A stretch of 50,600 nt of DNA from an uncultured Clostridia bacterium (GTDB lineage Bacteria; Bacillota; Clostridia; Monoglobales; Monoglobaceae). Below, one piece after another: positions 29,300-38,732 of this stretch. Numbering within the stretch: the first letter of the stretch is position 1; each line of letters starts with the position of its first letter. Location: NCBI GenBank assembly GCA_947625905.1, contig CANQQJ010000029.1, forward strand, positions 1 through 50,600, read 5' to 3'. The translations under genes were made by a program, and so were the position numbers. The notes under the pieces are model-generated. The model saw only the letters and a program-made list of their open reading frames with translations, did no database searches and was not told the DNA's origin.

Positions 29300-30576
29300 T
29301 ATCTGTAGTCCTCCTCATTCTCTCGTCTGTCCGCAGATAATACCTCAAGATGTTCGGGCGGGTCGCCGCAATCCGGAACCTCCATTACCACACCGCCCTG
29401 CAGCGCGCTTTTATGTGCCGTGAGCCCGGGCAGGTTGTAACGGGCGGCTTGCCACGCGTTTGTGGGCGAAAGCTTGCCGGTCATATACGCCTGACAGAAG
29501 TCGTCTACCATAAATTTGTGCGTACCGGAGTGATTCGTCTCCATAGGCTGAAGCTCCTGCGGGATCCTGCTGAGAATCTGAATCGGCGCCTCGCCGCTTG
29601 CCCAGCTGCCTTTTACCGCCTCCGCAACAAAATCGGGCTCGCCCTTGTGCTTTGTAAGCTCGATGGGATTCAGCAGGTCGCTCACGTCCTCATACTCGGG
29701 ACCGTCCGCTCCGATTTTTATATATGAATGTTGAATAAGCGAACATTCGTATGACGCCTTTGTTCCATGGAAATTTGAGATATATGTCTCGGGCACGCCC
29801 CATGCGATTCGTCTGTTTTCGCTGATTCTCGCGATCGCCCCGTTGCTGAGCTGCATCAGCATGGAGCTGTTTGAAAAGGGGTTATCCCAATAATTTTTCC
29901 CCACGCCGAAAATATCCTTGTCCACCTTATCCGCATAACCGAATGCCGCGACCTTGACTGCGTGAGCCTTTGCCGCGGAAAGCACCATTGAGGTTGAATG
30001 CGTGGGATAATAGAAGGGCGGAAGCCCTGCCATTTTACGCCAATCGTCGCCCTCCGAATACTGAAATACATGGTAAAGATCCTTCATATCATGGTTATAC
30101 TGCGCTTCGGCATAAACCATATCGCCCATTTCGCCGCTTGCAAACTTTTCCCGACAGTAAATGGCTGCGGGACGGTAAATCCCCGTCTCTCCCATTGAAT
30201 ATGTAAGACCCGTCTCTTCCACAAGACGCACGATCTCCTTGATTTCCTCAATACTTGTCGCCATAGGAACGGCGCTGTAAACGTTTTTCCCCGCTTTAAG
30301 CGCGGCAATTGACATATGTCCATGCTGATTCCTCTGAGTGAATATCGCCACGGCATTAATCTCCGATGACGCGATCATTTCTTCAAAAGTATCAAAAATG
30401 CGATCCGCGCCGAAGGTCTCCGCAAACTCTTTTGAACGTTCCGGAACTCTGTCACACACAGCCACAAACTCAACTGCCGGATGCGCCTTAAAAAGCGGAA
30501 CAAAGAATCGGCAGAACTGGCCGCAGCCCACAAATCCTATTCTGATTTTTTGCTTTGCAATAGATTTTGATTCCAT
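29299..30576 (-). CDS. Gfo/Idh/MocA-family NAD(P)-dependent oxidoreductase
   Basis: 425 residues. Rossmann motif GFVGCGQFCRFF near the N-terminus and the second-domain pattern GEMGDMVYAEAQYNHD are those of Gfo/Idh/MocA enzymes, which oxidise or epimerise sugars and inositols. The family's EKP motif is replaced by YSAVPMATS, so the usual catalytic lysine is missing; some branches of the family lack it. Upstream is a GH3 stump, downstream a coupled GNAT gene. Start follows AAAGGA. A role in modified-sugar breakdown is likely; the substrate is unknown. Confidence 0.87.
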   Translation of the reverse strand: MESKSIAKQKIRIGFVGCGQFCRFFVPLFKAHPAVEFVAVCDRVPERSKEFAETFGADRIFDTFEEMIASSEINAVAIFTQRNQHGHMSIAALKAGKNVYSAVPMATSIEEIKEIVRLVEETGLTYSMGETGIYRPAAIYCREKFASGEMGDMVYAEAQYNHDMKDLYHVFQYSEGDDWRKMAGLPPFYYPTHSTSMVLSAAKAHAVKVAAFGYADKVDKDIFGVGKNYWDNPFSNSSMLMQLSNGAIARISENRRIAWGVPETYISNFHGTKASYECSLIQHSYIKIGADGPEYEDVSDLLNPIELTKHKGEPDFVAEAVKGSWASGEAPIQILSRIPQELQPMETNHSGTHKFMVDDFCQAYMTGKLSPTNAWQAARYNLPGLTAHKSALQGGVVMEVPDCGDPPEHLEVLSADRRENEEDYR

Positions 30577-30636
30577 AACTCATACATCCTTTCGTTTTAT
30601 TTTATCGGAATATTTTTTACTTCCGCTCCCGAGGAC

Positions 30637-31248
30637 CTATCCCATGATTTGCTCCGCGTTATAATTAATGGTATACTCACATTCGTGATCTATCAGGATC
30701 TCCCGGCGCAAACGGATATCGGCCGCGGACGCTCCTACCGAAAACACAAACATTCCGGGTTCGATCAACCACTTTTTAAGGCATGTATTATAATAAGCGA
30801 GACGATCTTTTCCGACTTTGATCACTACCTTCTTTTCCTCTCCTGCTCTTATAAAAACCTTTTCAAATCCGCATAACGCTTTTTTCGGTACGGACATTGT
30901 GCTTTTTGTATCGGTGACATAAAGCTGAACGACCTCTTTTCCGTCCGCGTTTCCGACATTCTTAACATTGACCGAGACCTCAAACCCGTCGTCGGTTTCT
31001 GAGACGCGCATGTCGCTGTACTCAAAGGATGTGTAAGACAACCCGAATCCGAACGGGAACCAGACCTTCTCCGGATGGTGATCATAATACCGATAACCGA
31101 CACGCCACTTTTCATCGTAGCATACCTTATATCCGTCTCCCGGATAATCAATATCCGTTCTTGTCTCATACGGAAATGTCTCGGGAAGCTTTCCCGAGGG
31201 GTTCACTTTGGCGCAAAGAATGTTGGCGATAATTGCCCCTCTCTTTTT
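30637..31248 (-). pseudogene. Truncated GH3 beta-glycosidase, C-terminal part only
   Basis: About 203 codons matching the end of GH3 beta-glucosidases: AIIANILCAKVNPSGKLPET, then GYRYYDHHPEKVWFPFGFGL and a fibronectin type III-like domain ending in LRREILIDHECEY. The whole N-terminal barrel with the aspartate nucleophile is absent, so it cannot be an active GH3. The frame runs in phase straight after the TAA of the GH16 gene (31249-31251); the first usual start would be GTG at 31206, with no good ribosome site. It looks like the remains of a deletion that joined two genes. An assembly join is a less likely alternative. Confidence 0.75.
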
Positions 31249-32082
31249 TTATTTTACTCTGTCAAACACGCGCACATAGTCGGCCATAAAATAGTCGGGC
31301 AGCGTAATACCCTTTAAGCCTTCCACCGGTTGGTCCATGTTTCCGAACCGATATCCCCGACATTCCGTGGTCAGCAGAATGAACTGCGGCACCTTTGACA
31401 CATGCTCGGTCGCGCGGGCTGTCTCCTTACCGTCGCAGTAGAACACATAGCCATCCTCGCTCCAGTCAACTCCGAAGCGGTGCCAGTCCTCATATGGGGT
31501 ATCCATCTTATAATGTATCCTTGCTTCCTCGCGGAAGTCCTCGCCGTATCCTCCAAAGATATTACCGCTGGTCACTTCGCCGTCTCTGTTGAAGCACTCC
31601 ATGATATCCACCTCTATGCCGCTGTACGCGGGGTCATAGGTGGTTCCGATGGACGGCGACTGCAGCCAGAATGCCGACCACCAATGGGGCTGCTTCTGGA
31701 ACTTGCAGCGCACCTCGTAATATCCGTAGCGGTGCATAAACTTGGGCTCGTCTATTCTTCCCAGCGGCCAGATATCCGACTGTCCCCAGGGATTATCGTC
31801 CTTTGCGGTGCGGGGCTTGTCAAATGAGTTCGCGCCCGTCTGAAGCTGCGGCGAATAGTATTGTCCGTCCTTTTCGATAATGTGGAGCTTTATATGGCTG
31901 TCGCCGTCCAGCTCTATTCCCTCGTCTGTATAAGTTTGAAATCTTCTTCCCCAGAAATTAAGTCTGAAGTCCCACTTGCTTTTGTCGAGGTGCCGACCTT
32001 CAAACTCGTCGTTCCACACCAGTTTCCACTCTCCGTCCGGCAGCAGACTCGGCTCCTGCCCGGGCACATTAAATTTCTGCAT
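31249..32082 (-). CDS. GH16-family glycoside hydrolase, apparently intracellular
   Basis: 277 residues with the jelly-roll GH16 fold: WKLVWNDEFEGRHLDKSKWD at the start, YGYYEVRCKFQKQPHWWSAFW, and the catalytic GIEVDIMECF (nucleophile E157, D159, acid/base E162). GH16 enzymes cut beta-1,3/1,4-glucans, galactans, agar, carrageenan and related glycans; the subfamily is not clear. No signal peptide: the ATG at 32082 directly follows AAGGAG, spacing 5, so a missed leader is unlikely. Most GH16 enzymes are secreted, so this one probably acts on imported oligosaccharides. Its stop is followed in frame by the GH3 stump. Confidence 0.88.
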   Translation of the reverse strand: MQKFNVPGQEPSLLPDGEWKLVWNDEFEGRHLDKSKWDFRLNFWGRRFQTYTDEGIELDGDSHIKLHIIEKDGQYYSPQLQTGANSFDKPRTAKDDNPWGQSDIWPLGRIDEPKFMHRYGYYEVRCKFQKQPHWWSAFWLQSPSIGTTYDPAYSGIEVDIMECFNRDGEVTSGNIFGGYGEDFREEARIHYKMDTPYEDWHRFGVDWSEDGYVFYCDGKETARATEHVSKVPQFILLTTECRGYRFGNMDQPVEGLKGITLPDYFMADYVRVFDRVK

Positions 32083-32114
32083 AAAATCTCCTTCTTTCTT
32101 TTTTATAATTTGAC

Positions 32115-32145
32115 AGCCCGGCGCCAGCTTATGCAGCGCCGGGCT
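32115..32145 (-). terminator. GC-rich hairpin between SLH gene and GH16 gene
   Basis: 10-bp perfect stem AGCCCGGCGC / GCGCCGGGCT with an 11-nt loop. On the minus strand it is followed by TGTCAAATTATAAAAAAG, not a good U-run, so it may only attenuate or protect the mRNA rather than end it. Confidence 0.45.
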
Positions 32146-32172
32146 ATCATTGAATTTTTATATCTCTTTTTA

Positions 32173-34779
32173 TTAAACGTACAAAACAAACATTTGCGGT
32201 GATGAATAGCTGGACATCATAAAGATAACAGAGCAATCCTTCTGCGCGTTATAATATGTTACGGCATCGTTTATATTGCCTATTCGGGCCTTTTTATTCT
32301 CTTTGTCGAATACGATGACGGGCACGCCGTTGGTTATCGTGCTCTGGTCTATCACGCCGTCCAAATCATAGTCGATCTTTATAATACCGTCAACAATATC
32401 ATACACATAGCCGCCTAAGGTTCGGAATGCTCCGTTTACCGTTCGGTCGCCGGTGAATACAGGATCGGAGCGATAATCGAACAGTACCTGATAGTCTGTA
32501 ATATATCCCTTGCTGTCTCTCTTGATGCGGAGCACCATTCCGGGTTCCACCGGAACAGCCCCATCGAAGTCCACTTCCGTCGTCGCGGTAAAAGACACCG
32601 CGGAACCGCCTTGGTACCCCTGGATACCTTTTACCATTTCTCCGTCCTCATTCATGCCGGTGAATACCGACTGTACCAGCAACGGACGTTCGCTCGCCTT
32701 GTATCCGTAAGGGTCATAGCCTCTCAGCACCACGAACTGCTCATAGCCGACCCTTTCGGTGATCTTGTATGTTTCGGCATTAAGGCGCGTATCGTTAGGC
32801 AGAGCGCTTCTGGCTATGCGGGCGAAATCCTCGTCCTCCGCCGCTGCCATATTCTCCTCTGCCGGGATCGCAAAGATAACGGTGTTATTGTCCAGTACCG
32901 ACTGTAGGTCAAAAATGCCGCTGCTCTTATACAACAGATTTGTCTGATACGGGATATTGACACGCAGTGACGTTTCCGGATTTTCTTCCACGTTGAGCGT
33001 CACCGTGTCGATCATTGTGATATCTCCGTTTGTGTTGGTCTCTATCATGGCTATCTGCGGCTTAAACTCGCCAACTTCCATCAGGGCCTTTATCGCGGAC
33101 TTTCCGCTTCTGTAATAAACGCCGTCGATCATGAATTTGTCGGCGCAATTATAAACTTGAAGGCCGCCGCTGCTCGGCAGGGCTTTGATCCGCAGCGCGT
33201 CGCAAAAGTAGCTGTCGTCGACTTCGGCGTCTATCAGAAATGCCGCCGTGTATGCCGCTTTGCCCGATGCCAGCTCATAACCCGCCGCCTCTCCTGCAAT
33301 ATCCAAATACAAAGTCAGGCTGTCTCCGGGCTTCAAGCTTGCGGCCGTGCCGACTGTTTTGGGCAAAAAGTACTCAACCGCGTTGATCAGCAGAATATAG
33401 CCGTTGGTCTCCTCGCGGATCGAGTCGATAATGCCGCTGACCTGCTGAGTGCTGCTCTGTACCTCCAAAATTCGTCCGTCGCGGGACTGCCACACGCTCA
33501 GCACGCTTCCCTGCGTAATGTCCTCAAACTGCAAGGGAGTCCCGTCGGCCGCGCGCATTATCAAAAGGTCATAAAGATTTTCGTCCAGTATCAGCTTATC
33601 GGTCGAGTTCGACTTATCATAGACCGTGTGGTCCGCAGAATTTACGCTTCCGACCACAATGTTCCGATATGCCCGCACAACCGCCACGTCATAACTGCCG
33701 CTTCCGCTGCTGCATACCAGCTTTGCGGTATACTTGGGCAGATTAAAGACCTGATCGTATCCCGTGGTGATAACCTCGCCGTTGTACAGCATTGTCATGT
33801 CGCGCTTGAGGGAAACAGTGCTTGTGCGATCGGAATCATCCGTATAGTTCAAAACAAAGTTGGCTGCGTCAAATGACGCGTCATAATTTGCGGTGATATT
33901 CAGCACAAGATTGCGTCCGGTGGGGGCGGCCCATAAAATGCGGCCCGTTTCGTCTTTGCTTGTCTTGCGGTAAAAAAACTCGATTTCCTCGGCGATATAA
34001 TCCTGCAGTGATACATCGGTATTATAGTTCACGTCGCCGACCCTCACCATACCGCAGTCGAGACTTTTTCCGTCCAAAGCGGTGCCGTTGACGCCGTTTA
34101 CAACTCCCTTATCATAATAGATATCGTGATAGAGAGAAAGCAGTGTGGTATCCTCGGACTCGCGGTAGGTTGTGGCGTTGTCGTGGAAAATGGTGGGCAC
34201 AAGCATTTCCGCGGTCATAGCCGTGTACAGGAGCAGGAACATATCGCCGCGGGTCACCTCGGTGCCCGAGGAAAGGCCGCCTGTGAGCTGCAGCCGTCCC
34301 GCAACGGTCTGATATCCCGACGGATATCCGCCTCTGTACTCGGCATAGGTTCCGTATCCCAGCGCGGTTACAAGCATCTTGTATGCCTCATCTTTTTCGA
34401 TTACGTCGTCCGGTCTGAAAAGCTTCTCGCCCTCGCCGCTTAAAACGCCGTTAGCGGTCAGCGCTCCGATCTCGTTAAAGGCCCAATGCGTTTCCGGCAC
34501 GTCGTAGTAATAAGCTCTGCCGGCGGCGCCTTTCAGATTCATCAGCGCGGCCAGCGACGCGGCAAAATCCGCGCGGGTGGCGCCTTTGGTCAAATTCGCG
34601 TTATAATCATAGTAATCCTCGGGAATTATCTCAAAGAGACGGAGGACTTCCATGGCACGGAGCTCCGCGCTGCCGGCGACGCTCTCGTCCGCCGCCGATA
34701 CCAAATGCAGCGGCAGACACGTGCAGCAGAGTGTCAGAGCCAGAATTATAGTGAATGTTCGTTTTATAATTTTTTTCAT
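32173..34779 (-). CDS. Secreted protein with N-terminal SLH repeats and large beta-rich region of unknown role
   Basis: 868 residues. Signal peptide 1-29 (LVSA-AD). Three diverged SLH repeats follow, with ATRADF, an IEKDEA variant and VTRGDM motifs (about 40-215). The remaining 650 residues are beta-rich with Asp/Gly turns and no catalytic motif I recognise; short repeated patterns such as VSGIIDSIREETNGYILLIN recur in style. It starts 15 bp after the SLH-lectin gene, so both are cotranscribed. N-terminal placement of the anchors differs from the other SLH proteins here. Role inferred: wall-attached glycan-binding or structural protein. Confidence 0.78.
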   Translation of the reverse strand: MKKIIKRTFTIILALTLCCTCLPLHLVSAADESVAGSAELRAMEVLRLFEIIPEDYYDYNANLTKGATRADFAASLAALMNLKGAAGRAYYYDVPETHWAFNEIGALTANGVLSGEGEKLFRPDDVIEKDEAYKMLVTALGYGTYAEYRGGYPSGYQTVAGRLQLTGGLSSGTEVTRGDMFLLLYTAMTAEMLVPTIFHDNATTYRESEDTTLLSLYHDIYYDKGVVNGVNGTALDGKSLDCGMVRVGDVNYNTDVSLQDYIAEEIEFFYRKTSKDETGRILWAAPTGRNLVLNITANYDASFDAANFVLNYTDDSDRTSTVSLKRDMTMLYNGEVITTGYDQVFNLPKYTAKLVCSSGSGSYDVAVVRAYRNIVVGSVNSADHTVYDKSNSTDKLILDENLYDLLIMRAADGTPLQFEDITQGSVLSVWQSRDGRILEVQSSTQQVSGIIDSIREETNGYILLINAVEYFLPKTVGTAASLKPGDSLTLYLDIAGEAAGYELASGKAAYTAAFLIDAEVDDSYFCDALRIKALPSSGGLQVYNCADKFMIDGVYYRSGKSAIKALMEVGEFKPQIAMIETNTNGDITMIDTVTLNVEENPETSLRVNIPYQTNLLYKSSGIFDLQSVLDNNTVIFAIPAEENMAAAEDEDFARIARSALPNDTRLNAETYKITERVGYEQFVVLRGYDPYGYKASERPLLVQSVFTGMNEDGEMVKGIQGYQGGSAVSFTATTEVDFDGAVPVEPGMVLRIKRDSKGYITDYQVLFDYRSDPVFTGDRTVNGAFRTLGGYVYDIVDGIIKIDYDLDGVIDQSTITNGVPVIVFDKENKKARIGNINDAVTYYNAQKDCSVIFMMSSYSSPQMFVLYV

Positions 34780-34794
34780 GTCATTCCACCGTCC

Positions 34795-37700
34795 TTACTG
34801 AAGATAATTTAACACGCTGTAGATGATCTTTGCGGCCTGAGCCCTGGTAGAAATACCTTGGGGATCAAACTCGGTCTCGCTTACGCCGTTCACCGCGCCC
34901 AATCCGTAGAGCGCGCCGACAGCGTCACGAGCGTAATCCGATATGCTCGGCGCATCCTCAAAGCTCAGCTCCGCAGCGCTCATTTCAACGCCGCGCAGGC
35001 GCAGCGCGTTATAAAGCATGCAGACCATGTCCTCTCTGGTGATGCTTTGGCCGACGCCGAACATCCCGCCTCCTATGCCCTGCAAAATGCCGTTCTCGCG
35101 GGCGATATTTACATAGCCGCAGTACCATTCTCCGTCGGGCACGTCCGTGAAAGCGTTGCCGCTGCAGCTCTGATCCGACATACCCATGGCGCCCACCAGA
35201 ATTTTGGCGAACTCCTCGCGGGTGACCGGATTGTCGGGCTCAAACAAGCCCGGAGCCGTTCCGTTGATGATGCCCATGTCAGCCAAGGCCAAAATAGCTT
35301 CCGAAGCCCAGTCTACACCCTCGATATCACGGAATGTGACCGTAAGCTCCTCCGCCGGCGTCTGCGTGTCAAGATGATCCATGGTGTATTCGGCCGCCGT
35401 TGAGCCGCCGCTCGAGAAACCGCCGTAACCGCCTGAGCCTCCGCCAAAACCGCCGCCGGAGCCGCCTCCTCCGCCGCTCGAACCCGAGCCGCCTTGGCTG
35501 GCGGACGCGGCAAGTCTGTTATAATCCGCGAGCAGCGCCGCGTCGTTTTCGTAGTCTTTTCCTATCATGGCCGAATACACGCTGTTTGAAGCGGACCCGC
35601 TGATTCCAAGAACGGAACCGTAGTCGGTGAGTACCTCGCGGGCCACGCCGTAGCCTGCTCCGTAGCGGATACCGGTGTAGATCAGCGCACGCTTGAACTC
35701 GTTTTCGAAGCTGTCAAGATCGGTAATGTCTCTGCCCGAGAGCTTAGCGGTAAAGTAGTCCTGTATCACCACATCGGGCGTCAGCTCCTTATAGCGCTCG
35801 TAAAGCTTGGGGTCGCTGTAATACAGCCGGTCGGCGTACGCGTCGATATTTTTCAGCTGAGACTTATTCAGCTCGTAGGCCGTCATATAGGTGTTGAATA
35901 TTTTTGAGTTTTCCTCTTGTTTATCGGCTTCAACGGGATTTGCCGCCACATATGCCATATAGCCGCCGAGTTCCTCGGAAAGCTGCTTGCCGTTCGTCAA
36001 CGCGAAATCGAAGCCCAGCACATCGCGTCCCTCGTTCACGGTCTGCGCGAATGTCTCCGCATTGCCTTCCGCCGCGGCTGTGTTCAGGTCCGCATAAATG
36101 CTGTTGTATTTTTCCGGAGATACCAGTGTGAGGTATATCCGTTCAGCTCCCTTGTCAGGGACAAGCACCGCGGCATGATATCCCATATCGTCCTGCGGAA
36201 ATTCGGGAGCGAAGAAGTAGCTTCCGTCCTCGGCAATCACCGCCTGGTCCTGATACAGCACGTCGTCTTTTGTAATACCGCCTTCGAAACTCTTGCCCTG
36301 ATCCAGCACCTGCAGCACGGCGTATTTGCTGTCCGCAAGTGTGCCGCCGATATATACGCGCGAAGCCTCGCTGTCGTATTTCACCGCGCAGGTCTCTTCG
36401 GACTTATACTGAGGCTCCTGCGCCTCGCCGCCTATCCGCAGCGGCTCGCAGTATGCCTCAAGGCCGCTGATGCCGCTCAGCATGAAGCAGCGCACGGATG
36501 TCATTCCGGCCGCCGCCGCAGGCACTGCAAACTCCGCGTCGACAGAGGCAATTCCGCTTGGCGTCAAGACAGAGGGCTGCGCGCCAAAGTCGGCCGCGAG
36601 CATAAGATCGTCCTTATAATACGCGATCATCGGTATGAACTGCATATCCGAATCGGAAATGTTTGCGGCCGCCGCCGTGACCATCAGTCTGTCACCGGTC
36701 TTTATATTATTTATATCCGTCACTTCTGCGCCCTCCGCGGAGGCGTTGACGATCTTTGTTATCCGACCGACCGTTCCGCTCACGGATGTGGTGGCGAACT
36801 TGCCGGTATACGCCTCTGACATCAGGTTTCCCGTGCCGGCCGCCGCAACACCGCGCGCGGTCAGGGTATACGTGGTGTCGGGCGTCAGGACCTTCGAGAA
36901 CTTCAGCACAACATTTGAGCCGTCGTGCTCGAGGTCATAATCCGCGTTGGGCGACAGCGAAATGCCGCCGAGCGAATATTCGTCAACATCACAGCTGAAT
37001 TTCATGGAGATTTGGGTCAGAGCGGGACTGACGATATTGTTGTCGCTCAGTGCTGCTTCGGTTCCTTCTACGTCCGTCAGCGTGACTCTGGTGTCATTTA
37101 TCCTGGGGCGCTGCGGAACTGTCGTCACCATGAAATCATCCAGATACAGCGGGCATTCTCTGTCACTGCCTTCAAACGCCCAGTCGCGCACCTGGAAATA
37201 TTTGTACCAGTGCTGACTCACATCAATGTGACTGCCGTTGCTCACGTTGGGAATACCGTCCACTTCCGCGCTTGCGGTATGTCCCATTGTGTCGCTCAGC
37301 GTGTAGCTGATCGCGTTTGAGTCAAAATCAAGGGTAATATCCATTGTGACCCAGCCCTTGGTGGCGTCTATATCCGCGCCGATACGTCGAGCCGTGCCCG
37401 CGCTTGTGTTTGTATGGTAGACGCCGCCGTCTGTCACATAGGCAAGCAGCGGCCATGTGTTTTCGGCGGTTTCATTTCCTCTGGTCTGAATTACCGCTCT
37501 GCCTCCCTCGGGCATGTATATCTTGAATGAAAAATTATACGCGCCCTCGGATTTCGCGCTGTTATCCGCGGTGGTCACATTGCTGCTCGTGGTCAGCTTA
37601 ACGCCGCTGCCCGGCGCTGTGCTGTAAACAATACGCCCGGCGCCGCTGTTCTTTCCGTTCAGCACAAGCACTTTGTCGCCGCCGTTTCCGTCCGCGTTTT

Positions 37701-38703
37701 CAATGGGGTCGTCAGCAACGGAATAGGTGCCGTATGTAGGATTATAAGCCTTCCAGCCGGTGTTTGAGTACAGGGTCGTCTTATCGCTCGCGCCCTCTGT
37801 CGTCGCGCTGTAGGAAGCTTCGGCCAAATTGTTAAAATCATCCTGCGATACAACGCGGTCCTCGTCGGTCTCTTGCGATATATTTTCGACTGTCAGATTA
37901 TCAATATAGTCCTCGCCTTCCGGAATGACCTGGCTGGTGTTTTCGGCGCTGCGGTTAAAGTGCGTGAACCTTATTCCCGCGAAGTTGGTCAGCGCTGCTC
38001 CGGTGCCGCCCGCGCGGGGCATTCTGTCGCGAAGCTGCGCTATCACCTGCCCGTCCTTGGAGAGCGATACGTGATAAACCGAATTATCCAGGTCTATCAC
38101 CGCAGACATATCGTACCACGTGTCGGGCGCGTACATCTCAAGCAGCGGGAAAGCGCCGCCGTCCACGGACTCGGTTCCGAGCGACTGGTGCTTCTTGTGG
38201 GAATACGAGCGTCCCGCTTTGAGCAGATTCGCGTAGATCTGCGCGTTCGAGCCGTCATATCCCACCCAGCACAGCTGGAAGAGGCTGTCGGCGCAGAGGC
38301 GCACTGAGGCGGTTACGCGTATTTTTCCGCTTGTGCGTGCCTCGTCGGGGCCGTAGAACAGGTACTGCATATTCACATTATCGTTCTTGCTGTCGCCGCG
38401 ATAAAACTGCATCGCCTTACCGCCCGCAAAGCCCGCGTCATCGCCGTCTCCGGGCGCGTCCACTGCCTGCGGGCTCATGTTGGCGGGTTTGTCGGTCATC
38501 CATTTTCCGGTCTCATTGGTATAGTTAGAGCCGCAATTGATGATGGAGCCGTCGTCAAAATTGTCAAAATTCTCTGTAAACGGCTGAGCCAGCAGATCAT
38601 CCGCCGCCGAGGCCTGTGTCTGAGGCAGCATCAAACAGGTGCAAAGCAGTGCCGCCGCCAAAAAACACGCCCGCGCTTGTTTTAAGATCCTTTTCGTCTT
38701 CAT
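34795..38703 (-). CDS. S-layer-anchored lectin-like protein with C-terminal SLH repeats
   Basis: 1302 residues from ATG 38703 (AAAGGAG 11 bp upstream; an earlier GTG lies on the ribosome site). Signal peptide ends near ASA-AD. In order: two LamG/ConA-like modules closing on YIDNLTVENI and YLDDFMVTTV, an Ig-like (SbsA-type) domain (VSPALTQISMKFSCDVDEYS...), a beta domain shared with the neighbouring gene (MIAYYKDDLMLAADF...VRCFML), further beta and helical regions, a Gly/Ser-rich stretch, and three SLH repeats (TREEF, TREDM, TRAQA). The N-terminal half is a paralogue of the protein at 41177-43588, which lacks SLH repeats. Role inferred: wall-bound glycan capture for the second ABC cassette. 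Confidence 0.85.
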   Translation of the reverse strand: MKTKRILKQARACFLAAALLCTCLMLPQTQASAADDLLAQPFTENFDNFDDGSIINCGSNYTNETGKWMTDKPANMSPQAVDAPGDGDDAGFAGGKAMQFYRGDSKNDNVNMQYLFYGPDEARTSGKIRVTASVRLCADSLFQLCWVGYDGSNAQIYANLLKAGRSYSHKKHQSLGTESVDGGAFPLLEMYAPDTWYDMSAVIDLDNSVYHVSLSKDGQVIAQLRDRMPRAGGTGAALTNFAGIRFTHFNRSAENTSQVIPEGEDYIDNLTVENISQETDEDRVVSQDDFNNLAEASYSATTEGASDKTTLYSNTGWKAYNPTYGTYSVADDPIENADGNGGDKVLVLNGKNSGAGRIVYSTAPGSGVKLTTSSNVTTADNSAKSEGAYNFSFKIYMPEGGRAVIQTRGNETAENTWPLLAYVTDGGVYHTNTSAGTARRIGADIDATKGWVTMDITLDFDSNAISYTLSDTMGHTASAEVDGIPNVSNGSHIDVSQHWYKYFQVRDWAFEGSDRECPLYLDDFMVTTVPQRPRINDTRVTLTDVEGTEAALSDNNIVSPALTQISMKFSCDVDEYSLGGISLSPNADYDLEHDGSNVVLKFSKVLTPDTTYTLTARGVAAAGTGNLMSEAYTGKFATTSVSGTVGRITKIVNASAEGAEVTDINNIKTGDRLMVTAAAANISDSDMQFIPMIAYYKDDLMLAADFGAQPSVLTPSGIASVDAEFAVPAAAAGMTSVRCFMLSGISGLEAYCEPLRIGGEAQEPQYKSEETCAVKYDSEASRVYIGGTLADSKYAVLQVLDQGKSFEGGITKDDVLYQDQAVIAEDGSYFFAPEFPQDDMGYHAAVLVPDKGAERIYLTLVSPEKYNSIYADLNTAAAEGNAETFAQTVNEGRDVLGFDFALTNGKQLSEELGGYMAYVAANPVEADKQEENSKIFNTYMTAYELNKSQLKNIDAYADRLYYSDPKLYERYKELTPDVVIQDYFTAKLSGRDITDLDSFENEFKRALIYTGIRYGAGYGVAREVLTDYGSVLGISGSASNSVYSAMIGKDYENDAALLADYNRLAASASQGGSGSSGGGGGSGGGFGGGSGGYGGFSSGGSTAAEYTMDHLDTQTPAEELTVTFRDIEGVDWASEAILALADMGIINGTAPGLFEPDNPVTREEFAKILVGAMGMSDQSCSGNAFTDVPDGEWYCGYVNIARENGILQGIGGGMFGVGQSITREDMVCMLYNALRLRGVEMSAAELSFEDAPSISDYARDAVGALYGLGAVNGVSETEFDPQGISTRAQAAKIIYSVLNYLQ

Positions 38704-38732
38704 GTTGAAATAATCTCCTTTCACGTTTTATG

